Source of the DNA: JBEVJK01 sp963791325
GTDB lineage: Bacteria; Pseudomonadota; Alphaproteobacteria; Rhizobiales; Rhizobiaceae
NCBI GenBank assembly: GCA_963791325.1
Contig: CAWBRU010000011.1
Coordinates: forward strand, 62,001-126,000
Length of the DNA: 64,000 bases
Direction: 5' to 3'
Each line of letters starts with the position of its first letter. The first letter of the stretch is position 1. Shown piece after piece: positions 54,761-63,064 of this stretch. Position numbers and translations under genes: made by a program. The notes below the pieces were generated by a model. It had not been told where the DNA came from and did not search any database. It saw only the letters and a list, made by a program, of their open reading frames with translations.

Positions 54761-56230
54761 CTAAGCCGGAAGCGTGTTCTTGTACAGCTTCCCGTCCTTC
54801 ATGATCACCATCAGGCGGGTCGCCGGCTCGGCGAGAAGCACAACGTTTTCGAGCGGATTGCCATCGACGACGAGCAGATCGGCAAACGCGTCCGCTTCGA
54901 TGACGCCCAGCTTGCCCGGATAGGGGTTGCGCGGACCGGACAGCGCCAGAAGCTCGCCATTGACCGCGGTCGCCATCAGCAGAATGTCGGCTGGATCATA
55001 CCAGCGGGTCAAATGGGTAAGCATCCGCCCTTGACGTTCGGCAATGCTGTTCGAAAACAACAAGTCGGTCCCAAAGGCCGTCTTGATCTTATGCTCCTTT
55101 GCAAGGTCATACACCCGGTTGGTCCCGGCGATGACCTGCAGCAGGTTTATGCGGCTCTGGCCGGTCATCGGCGGCGTGTCCTCGTCGCTGACAAATGGCT
55201 GAGTGCTGAGCCAGATTTGCTTTTCGGCCATGAGCTTTGCGGTCGCTTCGTCCATCAAGTGGCCATGCTCGATGCATTGCACGCCTGCGGCAATCGCGCG
55301 GCGTATTGCCGCCGACGGATAGGCATGGGTGGCCACATAGGTATTGCGGTCTGCAGCCGCCTCGACACCGGCACGTAATTCCGGCTCGCTGAAGGTCAGC
55401 ATATCGAGCGTGGTGCGCGGCGAGGCCACGCCACCCCCGCCGACCAGCTTGATCTGCGAAGCACCCTGGAAAAGCTGCTCGCGCACCCGCAGCCGAACTT
55501 CGTCCGAGCTGTCGGCGATATTGGCGCCTCCGACCTGTTCCAGATAGCTCAGCGGCCCGCTCGGAGCGCGCGGCAGGTCGGAGAGTGCGCGCAAGTCGCC
55601 ATGGCCGCCGGTCGGCGTGATCATCGCGCCGGATGGATAGATGCGCGGCCCCGCCACGAGCCCGTCATCGATTGCCTGCTTCAGCGCGAAGGCCGGGCCG
55701 CCAAGGTCGCGCACGGTGGTAAAGCCGCGCATCAATGTGCGTTCGGACTCCGCGCTCGCGGCAAGAAAGACATAGCCGATGTCGGCGGAAAACAGGGCCG
55801 CGACGGGCAGTGCCGCGAACATCGTATGCCAATGGGCATCGATCAGCCCCGGCATCAGCACCCGGCCGCCGCAGTCGATCCGCCGGGAGCCGTCGGGCGG
55901 GTTCGGCGTGCCGGAGACGATCTCTTTGATGCGGTTGCCTTCGACGAGCAGGCTGAGGCCGTCCCGCAGCGTCTTGGCGCTGCCGTCGAACAACCGGAAA
56001 TTGGCAAACACGACCGGCGGGGAAGGGGTCTCGGCCGCCGCCTGTTGAGCGGCCGAGGGCCTGGTCAGCCCGAGCGATGCCAGCGAGGCGCCGGCGCCGG
56101 CGATAAAGCCGCGCCGCGACAGGCCCAAATCGATCCGCCGGGCGGCGGCCTGAAGTTGCGGCTGGCAGCACCCGCAGCTCGTGGCGGAACCGGGACCGAG
56201 GACCTCGTCGGCCGATGTGCAGGAATACAT
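54761..56230 (-). CDS. Tat-exported amidohydrolase family protein
   Basis: Protein of 489 aa. A twin-arginine signal (SRRGFIAGAG, residues about 38-47) lies after an unusual leader with Cys-Gly-Cys-Cys near residue 20. The metal motif DAHWH lies near residue 128; later ligands are probably IKLVGGGG, YVATHAYP, CIEHGHLMD and FGTDLL. This is the imidazolonepropionase/prolidase-like branch of the superfamily, acting outside the cytoplasm on an unknown amide or lactam. ATG at 56230. Confidence 0.83.
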   Translation of the reverse strand: MYSCTSADEVLGPGSATSCGCCQPQLQAAARRIDLGLSRRGFIAGAGASLASLGLTRPSAAQQAAAETPSPPVVFANFRLFDGSAKTLRDGLSLLVEGNRIKEIVSGTPNPPDGSRRIDCGGRVLMPGLIDAHWHTMFAALPVAALFSADIGYVFLAASAESERTLMRGFTTVRDLGGPAFALKQAIDDGLVAGPRIYPSGAMITPTGGHGDLRALSDLPRAPSGPLSYLEQVGGANIADSSDEVRLRVREQLFQGASQIKLVGGGGVASPRTTLDMLTFSEPELRAGVEAAADRNTYVATHAYPSAAIRRAIAAGVQCIEHGHLMDEATAKLMAEKQIWLSTQPFVSDEDTPPMTGQSRINLLQVIAGTNRVYDLAKEHKIKTAFGTDLLFSNSIAERQGRMLTHLTRWYDPADILLMATAVNGELLALSGPRNPYPGKLGVIEADAFADLLVVDGNPLENVVLLAEPATRLMVIMKDGKLYKNTLPA

Positions 56231-56575
56231 CCGTTTGCTCCGAGCGGTTTGCGAGGCACGCGCAACAGGCGGGCGTGAGAAGCTCCGTCAAGGAAATGCC
56301 GACATTGGGGGCGATGTGTCGGCGCGTTCAGCTGAGCGACCCGGGTGCAAGCTTTGCATGTTTCCAGCAACGAGGTCCAGGGGTAGGCCTAGAAACGAAC
56401 AGGTCCCGCTCGGGAAGCCACTGCTGTCCATGTTTTGCGCAAAGTGCGCGGCTGAAAGTCGCAACCTTGCGCGCGCTCGGCCAAGGACCTGCAGAATAGG
56501 TCTAGACTATCCAGCTTCCTTAACTAATTTACCGATGGTACTTTCCCCCAAATGATTCGAAAAGCAGGAGCCGCC
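56231..56575. other. Intergenic upstream of the H-NS-like gene
   Basis: These 345 bp lie between two genes transcribed away from each other. The last ~80 bp before 56575 become richer in A+T, for example TTCCTTAACTAATTTACC, as expected for a promoter. A short plus-strand frame (56181-56555) shows no domain and is not called. Confidence 0.4.
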
Positions 56576-56935
56576 ATGCCTAGATTGCCTGACCTTGCGG
56601 GATATTCCTTGGATGAGCTGACCCAGCTCATCGCCTCGGCCAACAAGCGAGCCGAAGAACTTCGCGGCAAGCGCATCAAGGAATTGCAAGCCGAGCTCGA
56701 CAGGCTGGGCGGAGACGGGGCGGCCTCGCCGCGCGGCTCGCGCTCCGGCGCCCGGGGCTCGTCGCGGGATGGACGCTCCACGGGAAGACGCGCCTCGACT
56801 TTGGGCAGAAAGATCGCCGCCCAATTCCGTGGACCGAATGGCGAGGAATATTCGGGGCGGGGCGCCATCCCGAAATGGGCACGCGATCTCGGCGTGAGCG
56901 AGCGCTCCGATTTGGAAAAATTCCGGATTCGCTGA
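56576..56935 (+). CDS. H-NS family nucleoid-associated protein
   Basis: Protein of 119 aa. An N-terminal helical oligomerisation region (SLDELTQLIASANKRAEELR) is followed by a basic Ser/Arg/Gly linker and a C-terminal H-NS DNA-binding domain, FRGPNGEEYSGRGAIPKWA, with the usual GRG AT-hook-like core. It would bind AT-rich DNA and repress transcription. ATG at 56576 has GCAGGAG 5 bp upstream; an ATG eight codons earlier is less well placed. Confidence 0.82.
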   Translation: MPRLPDLAGYSLDELTQLIASANKRAEELRGKRIKELQAELDRLGGDGAASPRGSRSGARGSSRDGRSTGRRASTLGRKIAAQFRGPNGEEYSGRGAIPKWARDLGVSERSDLEKFRIR

Positions 56936-57195
56936 GGCCATTTCCTCCGCCGAAGCTTGAGACCCGGCGCCGCCAGGCGCTTTTGCCCGGTTCCGGACTT
57001 TCTCGCACCTACGTGGCCACGTTCGCCGGTTTGCGCATCCGGCGAGCGCAAGATGATTCACGTGGCACCACAACGGAAGGTTTGAAAACGCTTCCGCAAC
57101 ATAAGTGGGTTGCACCCGACGTGGCTCCAAATCTATCCTGCGCCGGGGCAGAGCAACGTCGATCGAAACAGCTTGGGCCGGAGGAGAAGGCGACT

Positions 57196-58482
57196 ATGAG
57201 AGTTCCAAGAGGTCCGATCGGCGCGGCAGCCGCAGCGCTTATGTTCGCATTGACTGCCCTGCCGGTTTCGGCGGCCGACGGATCGGCCCCCGTCAAAGGA
57301 TGGATTACGACCTGGGCCGCGACGCCTGCCCCGAGATGGGCCGAAGAACTGCCGGCGCCGTTCGGCGTCCCAGAGATGCTCGCCAACCAGACCGTGCGGC
57401 AGGTGGCGCGGATCAGCGTCGGCGGCAACAAGCTGCGCATCGTTCTGTCCAACGAATATGGCCGCAAGCCGCTGATGATCGGCGCAGGCAGTATCGCGCT
57501 GGCCGGCAAGAACGGTGCAGTCGATGCAGGCTCGCTGAAGAAGCTGACCTGGGGAGGCCGCCCGTTCGCGGTGGTGCCACCGGGCGCCCCGATCGTCAGT
57601 GATCCGGTCGAGCTCAAGGTCGCGCCGCTGTCGGAAGTTGCCGTCAGCATCTTTCTGCCGGACCGGACGGCACTGAGCTCCGTGCATTGGGACGGCGCAC
57701 AGACGGCCTTTGTCTCCGGACCCGGAGACTTTGTGACGGCCGAAACCTTCAAGGCCGACAGCACGCTCACCAAACGCCTGTTTCTCAGCGAAATCCAGGT
57801 CGACGCCGTGCCCGAATCGCGCGCCGTGGTGTTCTTCGGTGACTCGATCACCGACGGGGCGTGTTCAACCGTCGATGCCAACCATCGCTGGCCCGATCAC
57901 GTCGCGGAGCGACTGCAGAAGGCCGGCCACAAAGACGTCGCCGTGGTCAACCACGCGTATTCAGGCAACCGTGTTCTGAGCGACGGCATGGGCACCAATG
58001 CGCTTGCCCGGCTCGACGACCACATCCTGTCCCAGCCGCACCTGACCACCGTGGTGTTCATGATGGGCATCAACGACATCGGCTGGCCCGGCCCGAATGC
58101 GATCACCCCCGACGACAAGGAGCCGACCGCCGAAGACATCATCACCGGCTATCGGCAGATCATCGATCGCACGCATGACGCGGGCGCGCGGATCGTCGGC
58201 GCGACGCTGACGCCGTTCACCGATACGTTCAAGGACCAGCCGACCTATGGCTATTACACGCCGGAGAAGGAGAAGATCCGCCAGGCCGTGAACGACTGGA
58301 TCCGGACGAGCGGCGCCTTCGACGCAGTCATTGATTTCGAGAAGGTCGTCCAGGACCCGGCCAAGCCAGGTTATGTCCGCGCCGACTATGATTGCGGCGA
58401 TCACCTCCATCCGAACGACGCCGGCTATGCGGCGATGGCCGAGTTGGTCGATCTGGACGTGCTGGTCAAGCCTGCGCAATAG
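57196..58482 (+). CDS. SGNH/GDSL hydrolase, secreted
   Basis: Protein of 428 aa with Sec signal (AAAAALMFALTALPVSA). An N-terminal beta-rich domain (about 30-205) precedes the SGNH domain: block I FFGDSITDG with the nucleophile Ser, block II YSGNRV, block III MGINDIG and block V DHLHPND with the catalytic Asp-His. It is probably a carbohydrate esterase or lipase-like enzyme in the periplasm or outside the cell. ATG at 57196 with GGAGGAGAAGG upstream; the longer open frame to 56875 overlaps the H-NS gene and lacks sense. Confidence 0.87.
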   Translation: MRVPRGPIGAAAAALMFALTALPVSAADGSAPVKGWITTWAATPAPRWAEELPAPFGVPEMLANQTVRQVARISVGGNKLRIVLSNEYGRKPLMIGAGSIALAGKNGAVDAGSLKKLTWGGRPFAVVPPGAPIVSDPVELKVAPLSEVAVSIFLPDRTALSSVHWDGAQTAFVSGPGDFVTAETFKADSTLTKRLFLSEIQVDAVPESRAVVFFGDSITDGACSTVDANHRWPDHVAERLQKAGHKDVAVVNHAYSGNRVLSDGMGTNALARLDDHILSQPHLTTVVFMMGINDIGWPGPNAITPDDKEPTAEDIITGYRQIIDRTHDAGARIVGATLTPFTDTFKDQPTYGYYTPEKEKIRQAVNDWIRTSGAFDAVIDFEKVVQDPAKPGYVRADYDCGDHLHPNDAGYAAMAELVDLDVLVKPAQ

Positions 58483-58691
58483 CACCCGAGCATGTTCGTT
58501 GCGGGCGGCCTCGGTGCCGCCCGCAATCGCGATCGGTCAAGGTCCTCGGCAGCTATCGGGGACCTCTCTTGACGCGGCCGCGGGCGGTGTCGGCGATCCC
58601 CTCGCTGCCGCGAAACGCGGCAGAAAATGCGCTATTGTCAGGCTGTCGCCGGTCGTTTAGCTCTGTCGGACACGCGACACAAAACCGTCAC

Positions 58692-60242
58692 ATGGATGAG
58701 AACGGCCTCAGGTTTCTGCTCGACGAGAGCTCCTCGAAGCAGCTGGTCTCCCGGCTGAAGGCGCTCAAGCTGCCGCGTGGTGCGGCGCGGCGGACGACGC
58801 TGCGCAATATCTACCTCGACACCCCCGATCATGCGCTCAACAAAGCCGAGATCGCCTTGCGGCTGCGGCGCGAGGGCCGCCGCTGGCTTCAGGTGGCCGA
58901 GGGCAGAGGCAGCCGGACGGACGCGGCGCCGGGCGCGGCCGATCAGGAGGTCCCGGCCCCCGGCGGACGCGCGCGGCTCGATGCCATTCCCGACCCGGGG
59001 TTGCGCGATGAGGTGCTTCAGCGGGTGAACGGGACGGCGGTCGTGCCGTTCGGGGAATCGGTGATCCAGCGCTCGACGACGGAGGTCTCGCTCGGCGACG
59101 GCACCCGCGTCGCGCTCGCCATCGACGTTGGCCGGATCCGCGCCGAGGGCCGCAGCGCGGAGCTGCGCGAAGCCGAAATCGCCCTGATCGAAGGCGATTC
59201 GGGTGGAATATTCGATCTCGCCCGCGTCCTGTTCCCCGAGGGCGGGCTTGCCTTCTCGCAGCTGCCGCTGTCGGCGCGCGCCTATATGCTCGCCGAAGAG
59301 GGCCGGATCGAGCCGCCTTTGGCGGCGCGCAATGCCGGTGCCGCCGGTGTCGAGCCCGCCTGGATCGCCGAGCGCGCCGCACGCGACTGTCTCCGCGACT
59401 GTCTTGGCCAGATCGCCACCAACATCCTGGTCGTCTGCCGGCTCGACGACGCCGAGGGGCCGCATCAGCTGCGCGTCGGCCTGCGCCGGCTGCGCAGCGT
59501 GTTCTCGGCGTACAAATCCGCGCTGAGCAGCCCGGAGATGGCCAGGCTCAACGGCGAGGCCCGATGGCTTGGCAAACAGGTAGGCGCGCTGCGCGACCTC
59601 GACGTGGTGGCAGGCGACATCGTCGGCAAGGAGGCCGCCCGCCACCCCGATGAGCCCGCCTTGGCGGCGCTCGCCGATGCGCTGGCCAGGCAGGCGGCCG
59701 AGCGCCGGCAAGAAGTCCGCCGCCTGCTCGTCGGCCAGCGCAGCCAATCCTTCCTCATCGACCTGGCGCAGTTCATCGAGACGCGCGGCTGGCTGGTGCC
59801 CGCGGATTTCGAGCAGACCGCCCGCTTGGCGACGCCGGTCGTGAAGCTGGCGGTGCGCAGCTTGAACAAGCGCTGGAAGAAGGTGTCCAAGGCGGCGCGC
59901 GGGCTTGAGATGCTCGATGCGGAGCATCGCCATGCGCTGCGCAAGGAACTCAAGAAGCTGCGCTATGGCGTGGAGTTCTTCGGCCCGCTGTTTCCCGAGC
60001 GGCGCCTCGATGCGTTCCTGAAACGACTGAAGAAGCTGCAAACCGTGTTCGGGGATCTCAACGATGCCGCCACGATGCGCCATCTGTTCGCCGGGCCCGA
60101 TGCCTATGGCGCTGCGGATCCGGCAGCCCAGCGGGCGGTCGGCTGGGTGATCGGCGCCGGCGAGGCGCGTGCCGAGGTCAGCTGGAGCCATGCGCAGGAT
60201 CTCTGGCGCGACCTCGACGACCAGCGGCCGTTCTGGCGATGA
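58692..60242 (+). CDS. CYTH-CHAD domain protein
   Basis: Protein of 516 aa. CYTH domain about residues 1-205, with RNIYLDTPDHAL and ALRLRREGRRWLQ; CHAD domain about 225-510, with HQLRVGLRRLRS, the second HALRKELKKLRYG, and many conserved His/Arg residues that bind polyphosphate. The canonical ExExK at the CYTH N-terminus is absent (DENGLRFLLD), so triphosphatase activity is doubtful. Likely a polyphosphate-binding protein. ATG at 58692 chosen at the domain edge; the frame is open 100 codons further upstream. Confidence 0.82.
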   Translation: MDENGLRFLLDESSSKQLVSRLKALKLPRGAARRTTLRNIYLDTPDHALNKAEIALRLRREGRRWLQVAEGRGSRTDAAPGAADQEVPAPGGRARLDAIPDPGLRDEVLQRVNGTAVVPFGESVIQRSTTEVSLGDGTRVALAIDVGRIRAEGRSAELREAEIALIEGDSGGIFDLARVLFPEGGLAFSQLPLSARAYMLAEEGRIEPPLAARNAGAAGVEPAWIAERAARDCLRDCLGQIATNILVVCRLDDAEGPHQLRVGLRRLRSVFSAYKSALSSPEMARLNGEARWLGKQVGALRDLDVVAGDIVGKEAARHPDEPALAALADALARQAAERRQEVRRLLVGQRSQSFLIDLAQFIETRGWLVPADFEQTARLATPVVKLAVRSLNKRWKKVSKAARGLEMLDAEHRHALRKELKKLRYGVEFFGPLFPERRLDAFLKRLKKLQTVFGDLNDAATMRHLFAGPDAYGAADPAAQRAVGWVIGAGEARAEVSWSHAQDLWRDLDDQRPFWR

Positions 60243-60361
60243 TCGACCGCGATCGGCAGCTTGCGTCCGCCGTACACTGTTCCGGAACCCCGCCGTATGA
60301 GCGGCATTCCCACGCCGGACGGCGACGATGAAATGGCCAAGAAACTCAACACCGGAACAGC

Positions 60362-60438
60362 TGGTGATCCCGACAGGAATCGAACCTGTGACCTACAGAT
60401 TAGGAATCTGCCGCTCTATCCTACTGAGCTACGGGACC
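60362..60438 (-). tRNA. tRNA-Arg (anticodon CCU)
   Basis: Read on the minus strand, GGTCCCG pairs with CGGGATC as 7-bp acceptor stem (one G-U), followed by A73 and encoded CCA. The D arm contains GCTCAGTAGGATAGAGC, the anticodon stem-loop GCAGA-TTCCTAA-TCTGT and the T arm ACAGG-TTCGATT-CCTGT. The anticodon CCU (60402-60404) reads AGG. All arms pair; length 77 nt. Confidence 0.95.
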
Positions 60439-60503
60439 ACTCAGGCCGCGACACATAGCCCGTTCGGCAGCGTCCGCCAACCGCTTTCCTCGCCGGTGCG
60501 CCC

Positions 60504-61670
60504 TCAGCGCGGCCCCAGTGCCGTTTCGGCCAGCCGCACCCAGTAACTCACCCCGTGCGGGATCGCCTCGTCGTTGAAGTCGTATTCAGGGTGGTGGAGA
60601 TTGGCGGTGGAACCGTTGCCGATGAAGATGAAGGCGCCGGGCCGGGCCTCCAGCATGTAGGAGAAGTCCTCGCCACCCATGACCGGCGGCATCGCCCGTT
60701 CGACCTGCGGTTCGCCGGAAACCTCGGCGGCAACGTCGCCGGCGAAGATCGCCTCGTCCGGGTGGTTGACCGTCACTGGGTAGTTCGGCGTGAAATCGAC
60801 CTTGGCGCTCGCCCCATGGGCGGCGGCCAGTCCGGTCGCGATCGCCTTCAGGCGCTGTCCCGCGTGCTCGCCGACCGCCTTGCGCAGGCTGCGCACGGTG
60901 CCGGCGAGTTCGACCGTCTCGGGGATCACATTGTGAGCGTCGCCGCCATGGAACTTGGTCACCGAGACCACCACGGATTCGATCGGGTCGACGCTGCGGG
61001 CGGCGATCGTCTGCAGGCCGAGGACGACCTGGCTGCCGACCACGATGGGATCGATGCCCCGGTGCGGCATGGCGGCATGGCCGCCCTTGCCGGTGATCAG
61101 CACGGTGAATTCGGCGGTCGCGGCCATGATCGGGCCGGGCCGGAGCGCGAACCGGCCGATCGGCAGGCTCGGCATGTTGTGCATGCCGAACACTCTGGCG
61201 ATTGCGAAGCGCTCCATCAGGCCTTCCTGGACCATGACGTTGCCGCCCCCTCCCCCCTCTTCGGCCGGCTGGAAGATAACGGCCACGCGGCCGGCGAAAT
61301 TGCGGGTCTCGGCCAGATACTTGGCCGCGCCGAGCAGCATCGCGGTGTGGCCGTCATGGCCGCAGGCATGCATGACCCCGGCGTTGCGCGAGGCATGGTC
61401 CCGGCCCGGCATCTCCTGGATCGGCAATGCATCCATATCGGCGCGCAGCCCGATCGTCGGGCCATCGCCGAGGCGGCCTTCGATGATCCCGACGACCCCG
61501 GTCTTGGCGATCCCGGTCGCCACCTCGTCGCAGCCGAGTTCCCGAAGCTTCTCGGCGACGAAAGCCGAGGTGGCGAACAGGTCGAAATTGAGCTCCGGCG
61601 TGGCGTGAAGATGGCGGCGCCAGGCCTGCATCTCCTCCTGCATCTCCGCGGCTCGGTTCAGAATGGGCAT
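60504..61670 (-). CDS. M20 family amidohydrolase (hippurate hydrolase-like)
   Basis: Protein of 388 aa. Metal-binding segments are MHACGHDGHTAMLLG near residues 102-116, the catalytic Glu pair in QPAEEGGGG near 136-144, and MGGEDFSYM near the C-terminus. It removes acyl groups from amino acids (hippurate, N-acetyl or IAA-amino acid conjugates). Cytoplasmic, no signal. Single gene divergent from the D,D-carboxypeptidase. Confidence 0.9.
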   Translation of the reverse strand: MPILNRAAEMQEEMQAWRRHLHATPELNFDLFATSAFVAEKLRELGCDEVATGIAKTGVVGIIEGRLGDGPTIGLRADMDALPIQEMPGRDHASRNAGVMHACGHDGHTAMLLGAAKYLAETRNFAGRVAVIFQPAEEGGGGGNVMVQEGLMERFAIARVFGMHNMPSLPIGRFALRPGPIMAATAEFTVLITGKGGHAAMPHRGIDPIVVGSQVVLGLQTIAARSVDPIESVVVSVTKFHGGDAHNVIPETVELAGTVRSLRKAVGEHAGQRLKAIATGLAAAHGASAKVDFTPNYPVTVNHPDEAIFAGDVAAEVSGEPQVERAMPPVMGGEDFSYMLEARPGAFIFIGNGSTANLHHPEYDFNDEAIPHGVSYWVRLAETALGPR

Positions 61671-61849
61671 GATTGCAGCGCCTCGGCTAGGGTGGGGGGT
61701 TCGCCCGGCCCCCGTGTGCGCCGGGGTTTTGCCATCTTGGCGTCACATAGGCTAAATAGCACCGGAGCGGCCGGCCGACGGGCATGGCCGCCGACCGGAC
61801 TGCAGATTGGGCCGCTCCGGCGCCCAGAGCAAGAGGCACCTTCGAAGGA

Positions 61850-63058
61850 ATGAGCCGGCAGCATCCTTGGCATCGTGCGTTCGCGGCCGGCGCCGCGATC
61901 CTTGCTGCCGCTTTGTGCAGCCTGCCGGTCGCGGCCAACCCGGCGCTGCTGTTCGACGTCACCACCGGCCAGGTGCTCGCCCATCAGGACGCCTTCCAGC
62001 GCTGGTATCCGGCCTCGCTGACCAAGCTGATGACGGCCTATGTGACCTTCCGAGCGATCGATGCGGGCGAACTCAACCTGCGCTCGCCGATCACGATCTC
62101 CAAGCACGCCGCCGGCCAGCCGCCGAGCAAGATGGGCTACAAGCCCGGCGAGGTGATCAGCCTCGACAACGCGCTGAAGATGCTGGTGGTGAAGTCGGCC
62201 AACGACATCGCCATGGCCATCGGCGAGAATGTCGGCGGCAACGAGCGCGCCTTCGTCGCGCGGATGAACCGCGAGGCCTTCCGGCTCGGCATGGCCGGCA
62301 CCCGGTTCGTCAACCCCAACGGCCTGCACGACCTCGGCCAGTTCACCAACGCCCATGACCTGGCGGTGCTGGTCAGGGCGCTGCGTACGGAATTCCCGCA
62401 ATACGCCTCCTATTTCACCATCGAGGCGATCGGTGCGGGCAAGAAGACGATGAAGACCAATGTCGATCTGCTTGGCCGTTTCACCGGCGCGGACGGCATG
62501 AAGACCGGCTTCATCTGCCCGTCGGGATTCAATCTGATCGCCTCGGCGACCCGCAACAAGCAGACGCTGGCGGTGGTGATCCTCGGCTCGATCAATCCGC
62601 ATGTGCGCGCCGACCAGGCCGCCGACATGCTCGGCAAGGGTTTTGAGCAGAAGGACGTGCCGACGACGACATTGGAGACGCTGAAGCCCTATGGCGACGG
62701 CCAGCAAACGGCGACCGACATGCGTGCCGAGATCTGTCTCAGGCCGGCGCGCACCGAGAAGCTGGACAAGGTCGACGACAAGGGCAAGCCGATTTTCACC
62801 TCGCCCTATCTCCACGACCGTCCGCAGCAGCTCGATGTCGTTGCCGTCGGCCCCGGCGGAGCAGACGGCCCGGTGCCGCAAGCCTTCGCCGAAGCGCTGG
62901 CGGCCGGCGTCGGTCCCGACATCTCCAGCGTGCCCGTTCCGACCCCGCGTCCCGATTATCCCACCGCGGCGGACCAGGCGCCGGGTGCCGGCAAGGCCGA
63001 TCAGGCCCCCGATGCGGGCAAGCTGAAAGCTGCCAAGGCCGACCAGGTCGGCGGCTGA
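61850..63058 (+). CDS. D-alanyl-D-alanine carboxypeptidase (PBP5/DacC family)
   Basis: Protein of 402 aa with signal peptide (FAAGAAILAAALCSLPVAA). Active-site motifs are SLTK at residues 56-59, KSANDIA (SxN) near 115, and MKTGFIC (KTG) near 220. It trims terminal D-Ala from peptidoglycan pentapeptides in the periplasm. The C-terminal ~100 residues are Pro/Ala/Asp-rich and low complexity, replacing the usual amphipathic membrane anchor. ATG at 61850; the frame is open to 61784. Confidence 0.88.
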   Translation: MSRQHPWHRAFAAGAAILAAALCSLPVAANPALLFDVTTGQVLAHQDAFQRWYPASLTKLMTAYVTFRAIDAGELNLRSPITISKHAAGQPPSKMGYKPGEVISLDNALKMLVVKSANDIAMAIGENVGGNERAFVARMNREAFRLGMAGTRFVNPNGLHDLGQFTNAHDLAVLVRALRTEFPQYASYFTIEAIGAGKKTMKTNVDLLGRFTGADGMKTGFICPSGFNLIASATRNKQTLAVVILGSINPHVRADQAADMLGKGFEQKDVPTTTLETLKPYGDGQQTATDMRAEICLRPARTEKLDKVDDKGKPIFTSPYLHDRPQQLDVVAVGPGGADGPVPQAFAEALAAGVGPDISSVPVPTPRPDYPTAADQAPGAGKADQAPDAGKLKAAKADQVGG

Positions 63059-63064
63059 GCTCCG

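Noticed and set aside
56875..57195. N-terminal extension of the SGNH hydrolase
   Set aside because: The extension overlaps the H-NS gene; the ATG at 57196 has a strong ribosome site and starts a signal peptide.
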